Source: Planctomycetota bacterium (GTDB taxonomy: Bacteria > Planctomycetota > Phycisphaerae > SM23-33). Taken from it: a stretch of 64,000 nt of DNA. The DNA lies in NCBI GenBank assembly GCA_022705325.1, contig JAKJER010000014.1:1-64000 (forward strand). Reading direction: 5' to 3'. Below the pieces are notes generated by a model. That model saw only the letters and a program-made list of their open reading frames with translations, searched no databases and was not told the origin of the DNA. Made by a program: the position numbers and the translations under genes. Below, piece after piece: positions 26,301 to 33,868 of the stretch; position 1 is the first letter of the stretch; every line of letters begins with the position of its first letter.

Positions 26301-26510
26301 TGCGAATAACCCGTTGGTGATGACGGCTGCCTGGGTGCCGGCCGGGATGCCCGCGGTCCAGTTGGCGGGGTTGTCCCAGTTGTCGTCGCTGCCGCCCGGG
26401 CCGTTCGCCGTGCCGGTGAGGGTCGTCGTTTGCGCCTGCACCGAGCCGGCCAACAGGCCGATCGCCGCGATCAGCGTCACGACTGTCAGAATACTCCGCC
26501 TCGTCTTCAT
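23367..26510 (-). CDS. PEP-CTERM protein with autotransporter-type beta-strand repeats (array member 4)
   Basis: 1,047 residues, the largest of the array. After the signal peptide it carries repeated passenger-type beta-helix units recognisable by GTLVLAGANTYSGVT, GTWTLAGTSTYTGTT, GTVVLSGNNTYTGLT and GTATLAGTNAYTGGT, each followed by a V-x-x-GTL strand. These are autotransporter-associated beta-strand repeats, here without a beta-barrel translocator. The protein instead ends in a PEP-CTERM anchor (IPEPVTM ... GGYVRRRR). Likely an elongated surface fibre or adhesin. AAGGAG precedes the ATG at 26510. Confidence 0.85.
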   Translation of the reverse strand: MKTRRSILTVVTLIAAIGLLAGSVQAQTTTLTGTANGPGGSDDNWDNPANWTAGIPAGTQAAVITNGLFAQIDDSSGLATPYSGGLTLGTGSRLQVGWTTNYATNINALGTGTITMNDGSQIIARSGLGTYTFNQPFVLNAGSAVLWGGISTANHGTTKTFSGGISGPGKLIYNGVNNTVFVFNTDNSLWTGGFESADPQNQRHNVRASANGAFGTGNVAINNNCSLEIAAGLSSTINDTATLYVTGVRSTTSGWATKLILKSNETVTDFWLNGVQQAPGTYDSSSGLLDSGGNPLISGSGILTVLGSSPMVYWDLNASGGGAGGANPAGTWNASNTYWNAAADGTGSTAAWTAGRTAVFAAGGDATGTYTVAVSGTHDIGGLGFEEGTVTLSGGGLRMTGDSLVNVASGLTATIATTISDDATPRLLSKAGDGTLVLAGANTYSGVTAIGNGILSVSSLANAGSSSNLGAYPTAGAGGLILGGGTLQYTGGTTAIDRGFTLTNSSTIDITTPGTALTLGACESSGSNGTLTVTGAAGSSLALGEVKLVQGIGMTLNPTVSGMTVASVVGDTRYGLPAPTLTLGGTTTGNVIPGSITHINIHPSGWDPSVNVAKSDSGTWTLAGTSTYTGTTSVNEGTLIAAANAPSNSNGAFGKATSDVNLGVAGGSNDAALLIGGPYTVGRNIRLLTSNTTDAGTRVLTLGGSTAANSVFSGNIYLGTNNNAGRGVTLTAAAGGQVTFSGVIQNPSGMDPTTYTVTKAGAGTVVLSGNNTYTGLTEVQAGTLRLDRSGGTIADTSAVQVSGGTLDVAQDDVVGDVTLSSGTISGAATLTGTSYALTDTGLISANLGANSAALTKTGAGTATLAGTNAYTGGTNVNEGTLIVNGSVLGAVNVAGGATLGGTGTVGGAVVSGILAPGGSIGTLTIAGDATIGGKLLIEVDGAGAGSVDVLNVGELLNITGATVEFDVLTDLDDPFYVFASYGSLGGTPFLDVLDLPPGYEIDYDFQKENLIALVEKQAGDIPEPVTMALLTLAAAGLGGYVRRRRKA

Positions 26511-26578
26511 CGTTTCATCTCCTTGTTGCCTCTTGATGTTGGGTGTAGATCTTTCTCTATGGTCTTCGCGATTTGCGT

Positions 26579-27646
26579 TCAGGCCCTGCGGCGTCTTCGG
26601 ACGTACCCGCCCAGGCCGGCTGCGGCCAGGCCCAGCAGGGCCATCGTCGCCGGCTCGGGGACGTTATTGCCGAAGTAGATCTTCGTCTGCTCACCCGGGG
26701 TGATCTCGAACGGGTATGGGTTGGGCGACGTGGAGTACCAGTCGCCCCGGCCCTCCAAGATCTCCCGGGCCCAGTACGTGCCGGGCTCCATCTCGATCTC
26801 CGTACAACTCAAGACCGTCGTCAGGACCTCCTGCCCGCTCTCGTCCAGGATCTCAAACAGGAACGGGTCTTCCAGCAGGAGCGGCTCGGTCTGCTCGTCG
26901 CGGCCCCCGTCGCCGTTGATGTCCCAGAACTTGAAGATGTGCAGGAAGCCCTTCGGCGGGGCGTCGCTGGCCGTGATGCCGACTTCGGCCAATCCCGTTC
27001 TGCCATTCCAACCCCTGTTCGAGAGAATCTCGACAGCAAGGTACTGTGCGGTGGCCCCGCCGAGGTCAAGGACCGCCTGAGCGGCGCCGCCGTCACCGCT
27101 GGACCGGAAGGGCATCGACGCGGTGCTGCCGAGCTGCGTCCAACCGGCGCTCGAGAAATCATAATCGAGATTCGAACTGCCCGATGTTGGACCATGGACC
27201 ACAGCGACCGACGGCGTCGCCGCGTAGTAGACGTTGTACTGGTCCACAGACCGGTCGAGCCTTTCACGCTCGTTCCAGATGTGAAACTTGTCGAGCCCGG
27301 GCGTCACGCTCCCTAGATCGAAGACGGTCCACGCGATCTTGCCATTGATAGAGGTACTGGGATCCAGCGTCCCCATTGACTGCCACTCGGCTTGATAGGC
27401 ATTACTCGTTGCCGTCCACGTCGAAGGATCGCCTTCTCCGGCAGGCCAACCAACAACGCCGTCATTGCCATACCCGTTCATCCCTGAGCCGATGATCATG
27501 TCATTGATCATTCCGGCGTAGTTGTTCCTCTCGTTGTGGCCATAAACATCCACGACCTGGATCACGGCCGCCTTGCCCGCGCCGGCCAGCAGGCCGACCG
27601 CCACGATCATCGTTACGACTGTCAATGTGTTCCGTGCTCTCTTCAT
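26579..27646 (-). CDS. PEP-CTERM protein with SdrD-B-like domain (array member 5, promoter-proximal)
   Basis: 355 residues. Signal peptide from the ATG at 27646 (KRARNTLTVVTMIVAVGLLAG); a longer frame lacks a ribosome binding site. Residues ~25-230 look like a discoidin/F5-8-type module (DMVDLGS-like positions such as KIAWTVFDLGSV and QYLAVEILSNRG). They are followed by a prealbumin/SdrD-B-like segment, FKFWDINGDGGRDEQTEPLL, which is often Ca-binding, then VPEPATM-hydrophobic-GGYVRRRR. It is the first gene of the array, 630 bp downstream of the previous operon and after a candidate regulated promoter. Confidence 0.82.
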   Translation of the reverse strand: MKRARNTLTVVTMIVAVGLLAGAGKAAVIQVVDVYGHNERNNYAGMINDMIIGSGMNGYGNDGVVGWPAGEGDPSTWTATSNAYQAEWQSMGTLDPSTSINGKIAWTVFDLGSVTPGLDKFHIWNERERLDRSVDQYNVYYAATPSVAVVHGPTSGSSNLDYDFSSAGWTQLGSTASMPFRSSGDGGAAQAVLDLGGATAQYLAVEILSNRGWNGRTGLAEVGITASDAPPKGFLHIFKFWDINGDGGRDEQTEPLLLEDPFLFEILDESGQEVLTTVLSCTEIEMEPGTYWAREILEGRGDWYSTSPNPYPFEITPGEQTKIYFGNNVPEPATMALLGLAAAGLGGYVRRRRRA

Positions 27647-28066
27647 CGCTTCAGCTCCTTTACCTCGCGGCTGCACATGCGGAAATGTTCTGGTGGCTGT
27701 CTCCGGTCCGGCGTTGGCCGGCTGATGTGGCGAAAGGCGATGGGGCAGGGGGGCTCAGCCATGATGCGCGCGCAGGCGAGACAATGTCCCGCTTGTCGGT
27801 AGAACGCTGTCGTTGCGCACAGCCTTCGTCGCGCATGGTCACATGGCCTCCTGCGACGACTCGATCTGCCAACCATGAACCGAGCCGTCGCGGCTGGGCC
27901 TCACGGCGAACAAAAACACCCACACCGGGGAGGACAACAAGTCCCTCTCAGGCGGCCTGGGGCCGCCGTCCCGGGTATGTGCCTGCCTCACGTTGTTCTC
28001 AGACTGGACTTGCGCACTCCGTGCCATCTCCCCATAGGGAGACAGCCCGAGTATTCACTATATTCG

Positions 28067-28094
28067 ATGCTACTCGGTATCCGCAGGGCGTCAA
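28067..28094 (-). promoter_or_regulatory. Candidate promoter for the PEP-CTERM array
   Basis: Minus-strand TTGACG (28089-28094), 16-bp spacer, TAGCAT (28067-28072). Its -35 box lies 19 bp from the TGCGACA repeat pair, the same distance as in the carbohydrate-operon promoter at 33728-33757. Confidence 0.5.
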
Positions 28095-28113
28095 GGCCTA
28101 TCGGCAAAGTATT

Positions 28114-28142
28114 TGCGACAATCGTATCCATATTTTGCGACA
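28114..28142. promoter_or_regulatory. Direct-repeat operator, copy B (XylR/AraC-type)
   Basis: TGCGACAATCG begins at 28114 and TGCGACA recurs at 28136-28142, a 22-bp period. It closely matches the site at 33777-33804 beside the XylR-type regulator gene. Confidence 0.6.
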
Positions 28143-28277
28143 GGCCATTCCCGGCGAAAACACGCGTTCCTGACCATGCCGAGCCGGCCTTCAGGCGGAC
28201 TCGCCGGGCCGGCGGGCGACAGCTCGCCTGGCGGCCCCTCTGTTCGGCGGCGCATCCGGCGATCGGCGTCTTCGTCG

Positions 28278-30734
28278 TCACTTGCCCAGCGGCGGGATCT
28301 TCATCTCTTCCATCCACACGCTCAGGTGGGTCGTATGCGGGATAGGACGGTCGACGGGCCTGTTGTTCATCGGGAAGTTGCTGACCGCAATGGTCACCTT
28401 GGGGCCTTTAAAGAGGTCGCGGCCATCGGTCCAGACATGGCCGCCGTGAGGCTTGTGGGCCTCTCTCCGCCATGCGACGACGCCGCCTTTCGACTCCGCC
28501 AGCAACGTGCCGTTGACGTAGATCGCATACCCCTCGCCCATATTGACGTGGGCGCTGCCTTGGACGCAGATGCGGTACCGCCAGCCGGCCTTCAGCGGCG
28601 GCAGTTCGAAGGTCTGGCGCAACAACAGCACGTCGTTCTCGCACACCGTCTTGGGCGCCACGCGGCAGCGGGGCATCCAATCCGGCCAGTCCATCTTTTC
28701 ATCCGACTGGCCGAACGGGGCCGCGCCGCTCTTCCACCCCGCTTTCTTCGCGTCGAAGTCGGGCGCGAACCAGTTCTCCATCCCGGCCGGGTAGGTCACC
28801 GCCGCGGTGGGTACGAGCTTGACCTTGGATTTGTCCGAGGACTGGGCGTCGCCCTGTGCTTTGGGCAGGTCGAAGCCCAGGTAATCCCAGGTGGCGTTCT
28901 TCATGTCCGGGCCGAAGGGCTTCCAGTCGTAGTCGTCGATGCCGGCTGCGCGATAGTAAGCCGCCGCTTCGTCCAGGGTGTCCGCCAGGATCGGCGAGAC
29001 GCGGGCGGGCTTGTCCCCTTTGACCGCGGCCTGCAGCAGCGGCTGGTTCCGCGGATTGCCCAGGAATACAGCCAGCGCGCCGTCGAGGATCATGGGCCTG
29101 ATCGCCGCGATCGAGGCGGCCTTCTGCTGTTCCGTGGGGGCCGGCTTGGCGGCTTGGGCAGCCAACTCGGCGGCCAGGCGGGCCTGGCGATCCGACTTGG
29201 GGATCGCGACGGCCTGCCCGCCCAGCAGGCGCACCATCGCCCGCCCCACAGCCTCGCCGACCAGCATGTAGGTTTCGGCGTTTCGGTTGTAGTGGTAGTC
29301 CTGGCCCCGGGGCGACTCCTCTACCTCGCGCCAGAAGTCGCGCGTATCCACCGACGCCACCGTGCCGGCGAACTGCGGATGCTGTTTGGGATCGCCCACG
29401 GCCATCTGCGCCTCCCACACCCCTTTCCACGGCCCATCATTCAACCGGTATCCATTGAAGCCGATCGTGGCCACGACGACCGGCATCTTCGGCGCGTTGA
29501 ACTCCTTGCGCAGGTCGTTGATCAGGTTGACCAGGTGCTTGGCGTACTCCTCCTTCGTTGAGTCCTTGTCCTTGTGCCCCTGGAACCAGACAAAGCCGGC
29601 CATCTCGTAGCCCTGCCCTTTGTAGCCGGGCACGATCTTGTCGATCTTCTGGAGCGTCTCCCGCACGCCCTTGACCGTCAGGCGATACTCCGCCCCTTCG
29701 AAGTCGTTGTCGGGTTGCGTCCTGCCGCTGGAGGGCGGACGGAAGTCGAACCCGAGCGACCGGTTGCCCTGGGCGGTCTTGATGAGCAGCACCTGCTCGT
29801 CGTGGAAGGTTCCCATGACGTAGCCGAAGCCCAGCTCCGGCCCGATGGACCGCCCGTTCGCGGTGGCGCTCAGGGGGCAGCCCCGCCCGCCGGCCGTCAG
29901 GCGCGCCTCCTGGAAGTAGACGTCGTTGCGCACCGTCCACTTGCCCGACTCGTCCAGCAGGTACGGGAACTTCTTGTCCTTCTTCGTGACGGTCTCGAGA
30001 TCGCCCTTGCCCTCCAGGTCAACCTGTTCCAGCCAGAACGCAGCCGAGCCGCCCTTGAAGTAGATGATCCGGATGGGATATCGCTTTCCCGTTTCGAGCG
30101 CGACTTTCTCGCACGCGGGCTTGCCGCCCGGCTCCTTGCGGTAGACCTCCTTGCCGTCCAGGGTCACGACGGCATGCGTGCTGTCGCCGAAGCCCGGATG
30201 CAGGGTGTAGACGCCGCTCTGGGGCACGTCGATCCAGGCGGTCGCCACGGCGGTGTGCGGTCCGTCAATCGCGGGCAGGTTCGCCCCCACGCTGCCCAGG
30301 GCCACCGTACCCGTCTTGATCGGCTTGCCCTTGGGGCCCCTTTCGGGGAGCTTGGCGTAGTCCGCGTTCGCATCGCAGGCGCCCGCGTAGAGGCAGACCC
30401 GTGCGCCCTTTTCCGCCCCCGCGTCGGCCGACTGGTAGACGCCGTGGGCCGCCAGCGCCGAGCCGCCGATCGGCATGACGCCGGGAATGACGGCGGGATC
30501 GGCACAAAGAAGCACGCTCGGCCAGGGCGGACGGGCCCCCGCGAGATCGCCCATGCCCACCATGTTGGACTGCCCGGCCAGGATGTAGACCTTGACCGGC
30601 CTGGTCGCGTCGCCCGCCTTACCGTCGGGGGCGGGCAGGACGGCGGGGATGTCCTTGGCGGCGGCGTTGAGGGCGAACCCGCCTGCCACGACGAGAGCGA
30701 ATACGATGGTGCTTGCGGAACGCGTTCTTGTCAT
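28278..30734 (-). CDS. SASA-type carbohydrate esterase with PA14-like insert and C-terminal jelly roll
   Basis: 818 residues with signal peptide (TRTRSASTIVFALVVAGGFALNAAA). Catalytic Ser motif VYILAGQSNMVGMG at about residues 55-68. A PA14-like beta insert follows (TAVATAWIDVPQSGVYTLHP; VVTLDGKEVYRKEPGG; RYPIRIIYFKGGSAAFWLE). The SASA fold then resumes at GPELGFGYVMG, with FVWFQGHKD and the late HYNRNAETY supplying the His. The last ~170 residues (FELPPLKAGWRYRICVQGSA) form a galactose-binding-type module. It overlaps the preceding gene by 4 bp (ATGA). Probably deacetylates a polysaccharide outside the cytoplasm. Paralogue of the gene at 32213-33664. Confidence 0.82.
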   Translation of the reverse strand: MTRTRSASTIVFALVVAGGFALNAAAKDIPAVLPAPDGKAGDATRPVKVYILAGQSNMVGMGDLAGARPPWPSVLLCADPAVIPGVMPIGGSALAAHGVYQSADAGAEKGARVCLYAGACDANADYAKLPERGPKGKPIKTGTVALGSVGANLPAIDGPHTAVATAWIDVPQSGVYTLHPGFGDSTHAVVTLDGKEVYRKEPGGKPACEKVALETGKRYPIRIIYFKGGSAAFWLEQVDLEGKGDLETVTKKDKKFPYLLDESGKWTVRNDVYFQEARLTAGGRGCPLSATANGRSIGPELGFGYVMGTFHDEQVLLIKTAQGNRSLGFDFRPPSSGRTQPDNDFEGAEYRLTVKGVRETLQKIDKIVPGYKGQGYEMAGFVWFQGHKDKDSTKEEYAKHLVNLINDLRKEFNAPKMPVVVATIGFNGYRLNDGPWKGVWEAQMAVGDPKQHPQFAGTVASVDTRDFWREVEESPRGQDYHYNRNAETYMLVGEAVGRAMVRLLGGQAVAIPKSDRQARLAAELAAQAAKPAPTEQQKAASIAAIRPMILDGALAVFLGNPRNQPLLQAAVKGDKPARVSPILADTLDEAAAYYRAAGIDDYDWKPFGPDMKNATWDYLGFDLPKAQGDAQSSDKSKVKLVPTAAVTYPAGMENWFAPDFDAKKAGWKSGAAPFGQSDEKMDWPDWMPRCRVAPKTVCENDVLLLRQTFELPPLKAGWRYRICVQGSAHVNMGEGYAIYVNGTLLAESKGGVVAWRREAHKPHGGHVWTDGRDLFKGPKVTIAVSNFPMNNRPVDRPIPHTTHLSVWMEEMKIPPLGK

Positions 30735-32086
30735 CCTGTTCTTCCTTCTGCCTGATTGACGTTGCGCAGCCGGAGCGTGTGCTTTCGGGTCAGTCCATCC
30801 AGCATCATGGTGACGAGCGTGCTGCTCATGCAGTAGTCGCGGACGCCGAGCGGCTTGCCCGAAACGGAGTCGTAGTGTTCGCTGACGCCGTTGCGGATGG
30901 CGTTGGCGACGGTCTTGTCGGCGATGTCGGCGGCCAGGTCGCGGTGGCCGAAGTCGGCCAGCCCGGAGGCGATCTGGTAGTTCGTGGGCGGCCAGACGTC
31001 GCCGCGCCAGAACGCGTCGGACTTCCATCGCTTGTCGGTGCGGTCGACGGTGGGCACCGGCAGGGGCGTCATCCAGGCGGGCGAGGCGAGCACCTCGGCC
31101 ATGCGGCGAGCCATCGCCTCGGTGGGCACGCCCGCGGCCAGCGGAATCCAGCTTCCGATGGTGGCGACCGGTATCTTCTCCAGCGTGTCGCGCCGGACGG
31201 AGAGGAACGTGCCGGCCTGTTCGTCCCACATGTGGTCGCGCATCGCCCGCGCGCCCTTTTCCGCGCGCCGCTTGCGCCTGGCGGCCATCTCCTTGTCGCC
31301 CGCGATCTCGGCCAGCCGGGCGAGACTTCTCTCGCCCAGGATCAGATAGGCGGTGTTGCCGGGCACGCAGACGTCGGCGTACCAGGGGCCTTCCTTGGGA
31401 CCTTTTCGCCTGGGATGGACGGTCATCCTCATGCCGTCCATGTTGCATTCATAGTCGAAGGTTTCCCATTTCGCGTGCTGGAGCTTGCCCGTGTAGGCGC
31501 CGAGCGTGATCAGCCCGTTGTCGTGCAGGTCCCGTTCGCGCCAGTACCAGTCGTGAAACCTCTCCAGCCGGGCCAGGCATTGCCGCAGAAGCTCCCGGTC
31601 GCCGTTGCGGCGATAGACTCGCTCGACGCCCCAGGCGAGGATCGGGATCTGCGAGAACTGCCGGACCTCCTGGGGTTCGGTCTTGATGGCCACGGTGATC
31701 ATGTCCCGGGCGCACTCGGGCGCGGCGGCGTTCCAACGGTCCTGGAAGTCCCAGTAGTTCTGGAACACGTCGCGGATCAGCTTCTGCCGGCCGGGCAGGA
31801 GGCTCAGCAGGTCCACCACGAACATGGTGTCCCAGATCCACTGGCCCTTGTAGTACGGCCCGCCGGGGACGATCCAGGCGTTCTTCAGCGGCGGGGTCGG
31901 CGGCATGATCTTTTCGAGGACGCACTTGTTCATGACGCGGTCGGCCAGGGCGAGCACGTCGGCGCTGCCGGCCTGGAAGAGCGATCCCGCGTCGAGGGGC
32001 GCAGACTCGGACGCGCCGGCGAGATCGCCCAGGGCGATCGCCAGCGGGACCCCGCCAGCCGACTTGAGAAACTCCCGCCGGTTCAT
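30731..32086 (-). CDS. Six-hairpin glycoside hydrolase, GH63/trehalase-like, Tat-exported
   Basis: 451 residues. The N-terminus MNRREFLKSAGG is a twin-arginine signal. The body is an (alpha/alpha)6 barrel: YYKGQWIWDTMFVVDLLSL (catalytic Asp region), HDNGLITLGAY, WPPTNYQI within FWRGDVWPPTNYQIASGL, and EHYDSVSGKPLG near the C-terminus (catalytic Glu region). These match GH63 mannosylglycerate-hydrolase/glucosidase and GH37-like enzymes. It is the middle gene of a three-gene operon, between two SASA esterases, so it probably trims a deacetylated oligosaccharide. The exact linkage cleaved is unknown. Confidence 0.72.
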   Translation of the reverse strand: MNRREFLKSAGGVPLAIALGDLAGASESAPLDAGSLFQAGSADVLALADRVMNKCVLEKIMPPTPPLKNAWIVPGGPYYKGQWIWDTMFVVDLLSLLPGRQKLIRDVFQNYWDFQDRWNAAAPECARDMITVAIKTEPQEVRQFSQIPILAWGVERVYRRNGDRELLRQCLARLERFHDWYWRERDLHDNGLITLGAYTGKLQHAKWETFDYECNMDGMRMTVHPRRKGPKEGPWYADVCVPGNTAYLILGERSLARLAEIAGDKEMAARRKRRAEKGARAMRDHMWDEQAGTFLSVRRDTLEKIPVATIGSWIPLAAGVPTEAMARRMAEVLASPAWMTPLPVPTVDRTDKRWKSDAFWRGDVWPPTNYQIASGLADFGHRDLAADIADKTVANAIRNGVSEHYDSVSGKPLGVRDYCMSSTLVTMMLDGLTRKHTLRLRNVNQAEGRTG

Positions 32087-32212
32087 GTGATGGTCTTCCG
32101 GTCTGGCCTTCGCCCGCGCCGGTCCTTCTTGGCCTTCAGCGGGTCGGCCGGTTGCCGAATGCAACTTCATTCGTCTTGGCAACGGTTCCCTTGCCGCCCG
32201 CCAGCAGGCGGG

Positions 32213-33664
32213 TTACTTCTGCGGCTTCTGCTCCAGCAACTTGACCATGCCCCGGCCGAGGGCGTCGCCGACGAGCATGTAGGTCTCGGCGTTTCGGTTG
32301 TAGTGATAACCCTGGCCGCTGGGAGACTCCTCGACACTGCGCCAGAAGTCTCGCGTGTCCACGGTCAGGACCGTGCCGGCCAGTTCCGGGTGCTTGGCCG
32401 GGTCGCCGACGTTCATCTGGGCCTGGCGGATCTGGAGGTAGTTCTCGCCCATCTCCTTGCCGTCGAAGCCGACCGTGGCGATCACGACCGGCAGGCGAGG
32501 AACCTTGAACTCCGCGCGGACGTCCTGGATCAGGTTGACGAGGTTCCGTTCGTATTCGGCGATCCACTCCTTGTTGCCGCCGTCCTTGTGACCCTGGAAC
32601 CAGGCGAAGCCGGCGATCTCGTAGCCCTGCCCCTTGTAGCCGGGGACGATCTTCGCGATGTCGGCCAGCGTCTTGCGCACGCCCTCGACCATGAGGCGGT
32701 ACTCCAGGCCCTCCCACTTCTTGAGTTCCTCCTTCACGTCGGGCAGCTTCCCGCTGGACGGCGGGCGGAAGTCCCACGCCAGCGCCCGGTTGCCCATGGC
32801 CGTCTTGATCAGCAGGACCTGCTCGTCGTGGTAGCAGCCCATGATGTGCCCGAACTGAAGCTCCGGGCCGATCGTGGTCTTCCGCTCCCGCAACGGAACG
32901 GTCAGCGGCCCGCCCTTGAACGAGATCCTCGCTTCGTAGAAGCAGACATCGTTCCGCACGGTCCACTTACCCTGGTCGTCCACGAGGTGAGGGAACTTCT
33001 TCTCCTGCTTGACCAGGGTCTCCAGGGTGCCGGGAACGTCCGTCCGCCCCAGCCAGAACAGGCCGCTGGCCGCCTTGGTCAGGAAGGTGACCTTGAAGGC
33101 GTATCGCTTGTCGGCGGTCAGCTTCGTCGGCGTCTGCACCGCGTCCTTGCCGGGTTCCTTGCGGTAGACCTCCCGTCCCTCCAACTCCATGACGTTGTGC
33201 TTGGAGTCCTGGTAGCCGGGCGAGAACGCGTAGGCGCCGGAGGTCTTGACGGCGATGAAGCCGCGGATGACGGTCGTGGACTCGCCCTCGATCTTCGGCA
33301 GGGGGTCCTGGCCCAACCCGCCGTAACTGATGGTCTTGGTGGCCTTGGCGGGGAGCTTGTCGTAGTCGGCGGTGGGCGAGTACGCCCCCGCGTACACCGA
33401 CACCACCACCCCGCCGGCGTCTCCTTCGGCGGCGGTGAAGAACAGGCTGTGCCGGCTGTTCCCGCCGGAGATCTCGCCCATGCCCACCATGTTCGACTGA
33501 CCAGCCAGGATGTACACCTTGACCGGCTTGCTCGCGTTGCCCGCCTTGCCGTCGCCGGCGGGCAGGACAGCGGGGACGTCCCTTGCTGAGGCGGCAACGA
33601 GCATACAAGCCATTACCGCGGCGGCCAGCAAGAACATCGCGCCGATCCGGGCCGGTCTGGTCAT
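32213..33664 (-). CDS. SASA-type carbohydrate esterase with PA14-like insert
   Basis: 483 residues with signal peptide (ARIGAMFLLAAAVMACMLVAASA). Catalytic motif VYILAGQSNMVGMG, an inserted PA14-like beta domain (GFIAVKTSGAYAFSPGYQDS; YRKEPGKD), then GPELQFGHIMG, FAWFQGHKDGG and HYNRNAETYMLVG. Unlike its paralogue at 28278-30734 it lacks the C-terminal jelly roll. AGGAGA precedes the ATG at 33664. First gene of the operon, divergent from the XylR-type regulator, with a promoter at 33728-33757. Confidence 0.82.
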   Translation of the reverse strand: MTRPARIGAMFLLAAAVMACMLVAASARDVPAVLPAGDGKAGNASKPVKVYILAGQSNMVGMGEISGGNSRHSLFFTAAEGDAGGVVVSVYAGAYSPTADYDKLPAKATKTISYGGLGQDPLPKIEGESTTVIRGFIAVKTSGAYAFSPGYQDSKHNVMELEGREVYRKEPGKDAVQTPTKLTADKRYAFKVTFLTKAASGLFWLGRTDVPGTLETLVKQEKKFPHLVDDQGKWTVRNDVCFYEARISFKGGPLTVPLRERKTTIGPELQFGHIMGCYHDEQVLLIKTAMGNRALAWDFRPPSSGKLPDVKEELKKWEGLEYRLMVEGVRKTLADIAKIVPGYKGQGYEIAGFAWFQGHKDGGNKEWIAEYERNLVNLIQDVRAEFKVPRLPVVIATVGFDGKEMGENYLQIRQAQMNVGDPAKHPELAGTVLTVDTRDFWRSVEESPSGQGYHYNRNAETYMLVGDALGRGMVKLLEQKPQK

Positions 33665-33727
33665 AGCGTTTCTCCTGTCGGGGGACTTGTCGTACTGCGC
33701 AGGCAGCGAACGGTTCAACCGCTCCTC

Positions 33728-33757
33728 ATCCTACTGGAAGGCCCCGGGATTCATCAA
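33728..33757 (-). promoter_or_regulatory. Promoter of the esterase/hydrolase operon
   Basis: Minus-strand TTGATG (33752-33757), 18-bp spacer, TAGGAT (33728-33733). The operator pair starts 19 bp upstream of the -35 box, a layout suited to activation by an AraC-type protein. Confidence 0.5.
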
Positions 33758-33776
33758 GGCGAACGGCCGTGCTCTC

Positions 33777-33804
33777 TGCGACAATCGGCACTGTTATTGC
33801 GACA
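33777..33804. promoter_or_regulatory. Direct-repeat operator, copy A (XylR/AraC-type)
   Basis: TGCGACA at 33777-33783 (extended TGCGACAATCG) and 33798-33804, a 21-bp period, about two helical turns, as expected for a protein with two HTHs in one AraC domain. It lies between the divergent esterase operon and regulator gene. A TATAAT (33814-33819) for the regulator lies directly beside it, so autoregulation is likely. Confidence 0.65.
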
Positions 33805-33868
33805 AGCGGACTATATAATCATGTGCCTGTGGGCCGAGGCCCACGCTCGAAACGCGGAGACCTCTGCG

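Larger units (their letters stand above)
27647..28277. other. Gene-free 631-bp regulatory region before the PEP-CTERM array
   Basis: Short open frames here have no ribosome binding sites or domain signatures, so I call no gene. It contains a TGCGACA operator pair (28114-28142) and a candidate minus-strand promoter (28067-28094). If that promoter is used, the array has an untranslated leader of about 410 nt. Confidence 0.6.

Noticed and set aside
23367..26510. Long plus-strand open frames opposite the PEP-CTERM array
   Set aside because: They are GC-driven shadows with no ribosome binding sites or domains, while the minus strand has signal peptides and sorting motifs.
27647..28277. Several short open frames in the gap before the PEP-CTERM array
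   Set aside because: Arg/Pro-rich, no start signals, overlapping in both strands; the region is better read as regulatory.
32199..32212. CCGCCCGCC...GGCGGG near the esterase stop as a third copy of the 21-bp element
   Set aside because: It is a GC palindrome but does not match the CCTGCCTG...CAGGCAGG sequence.
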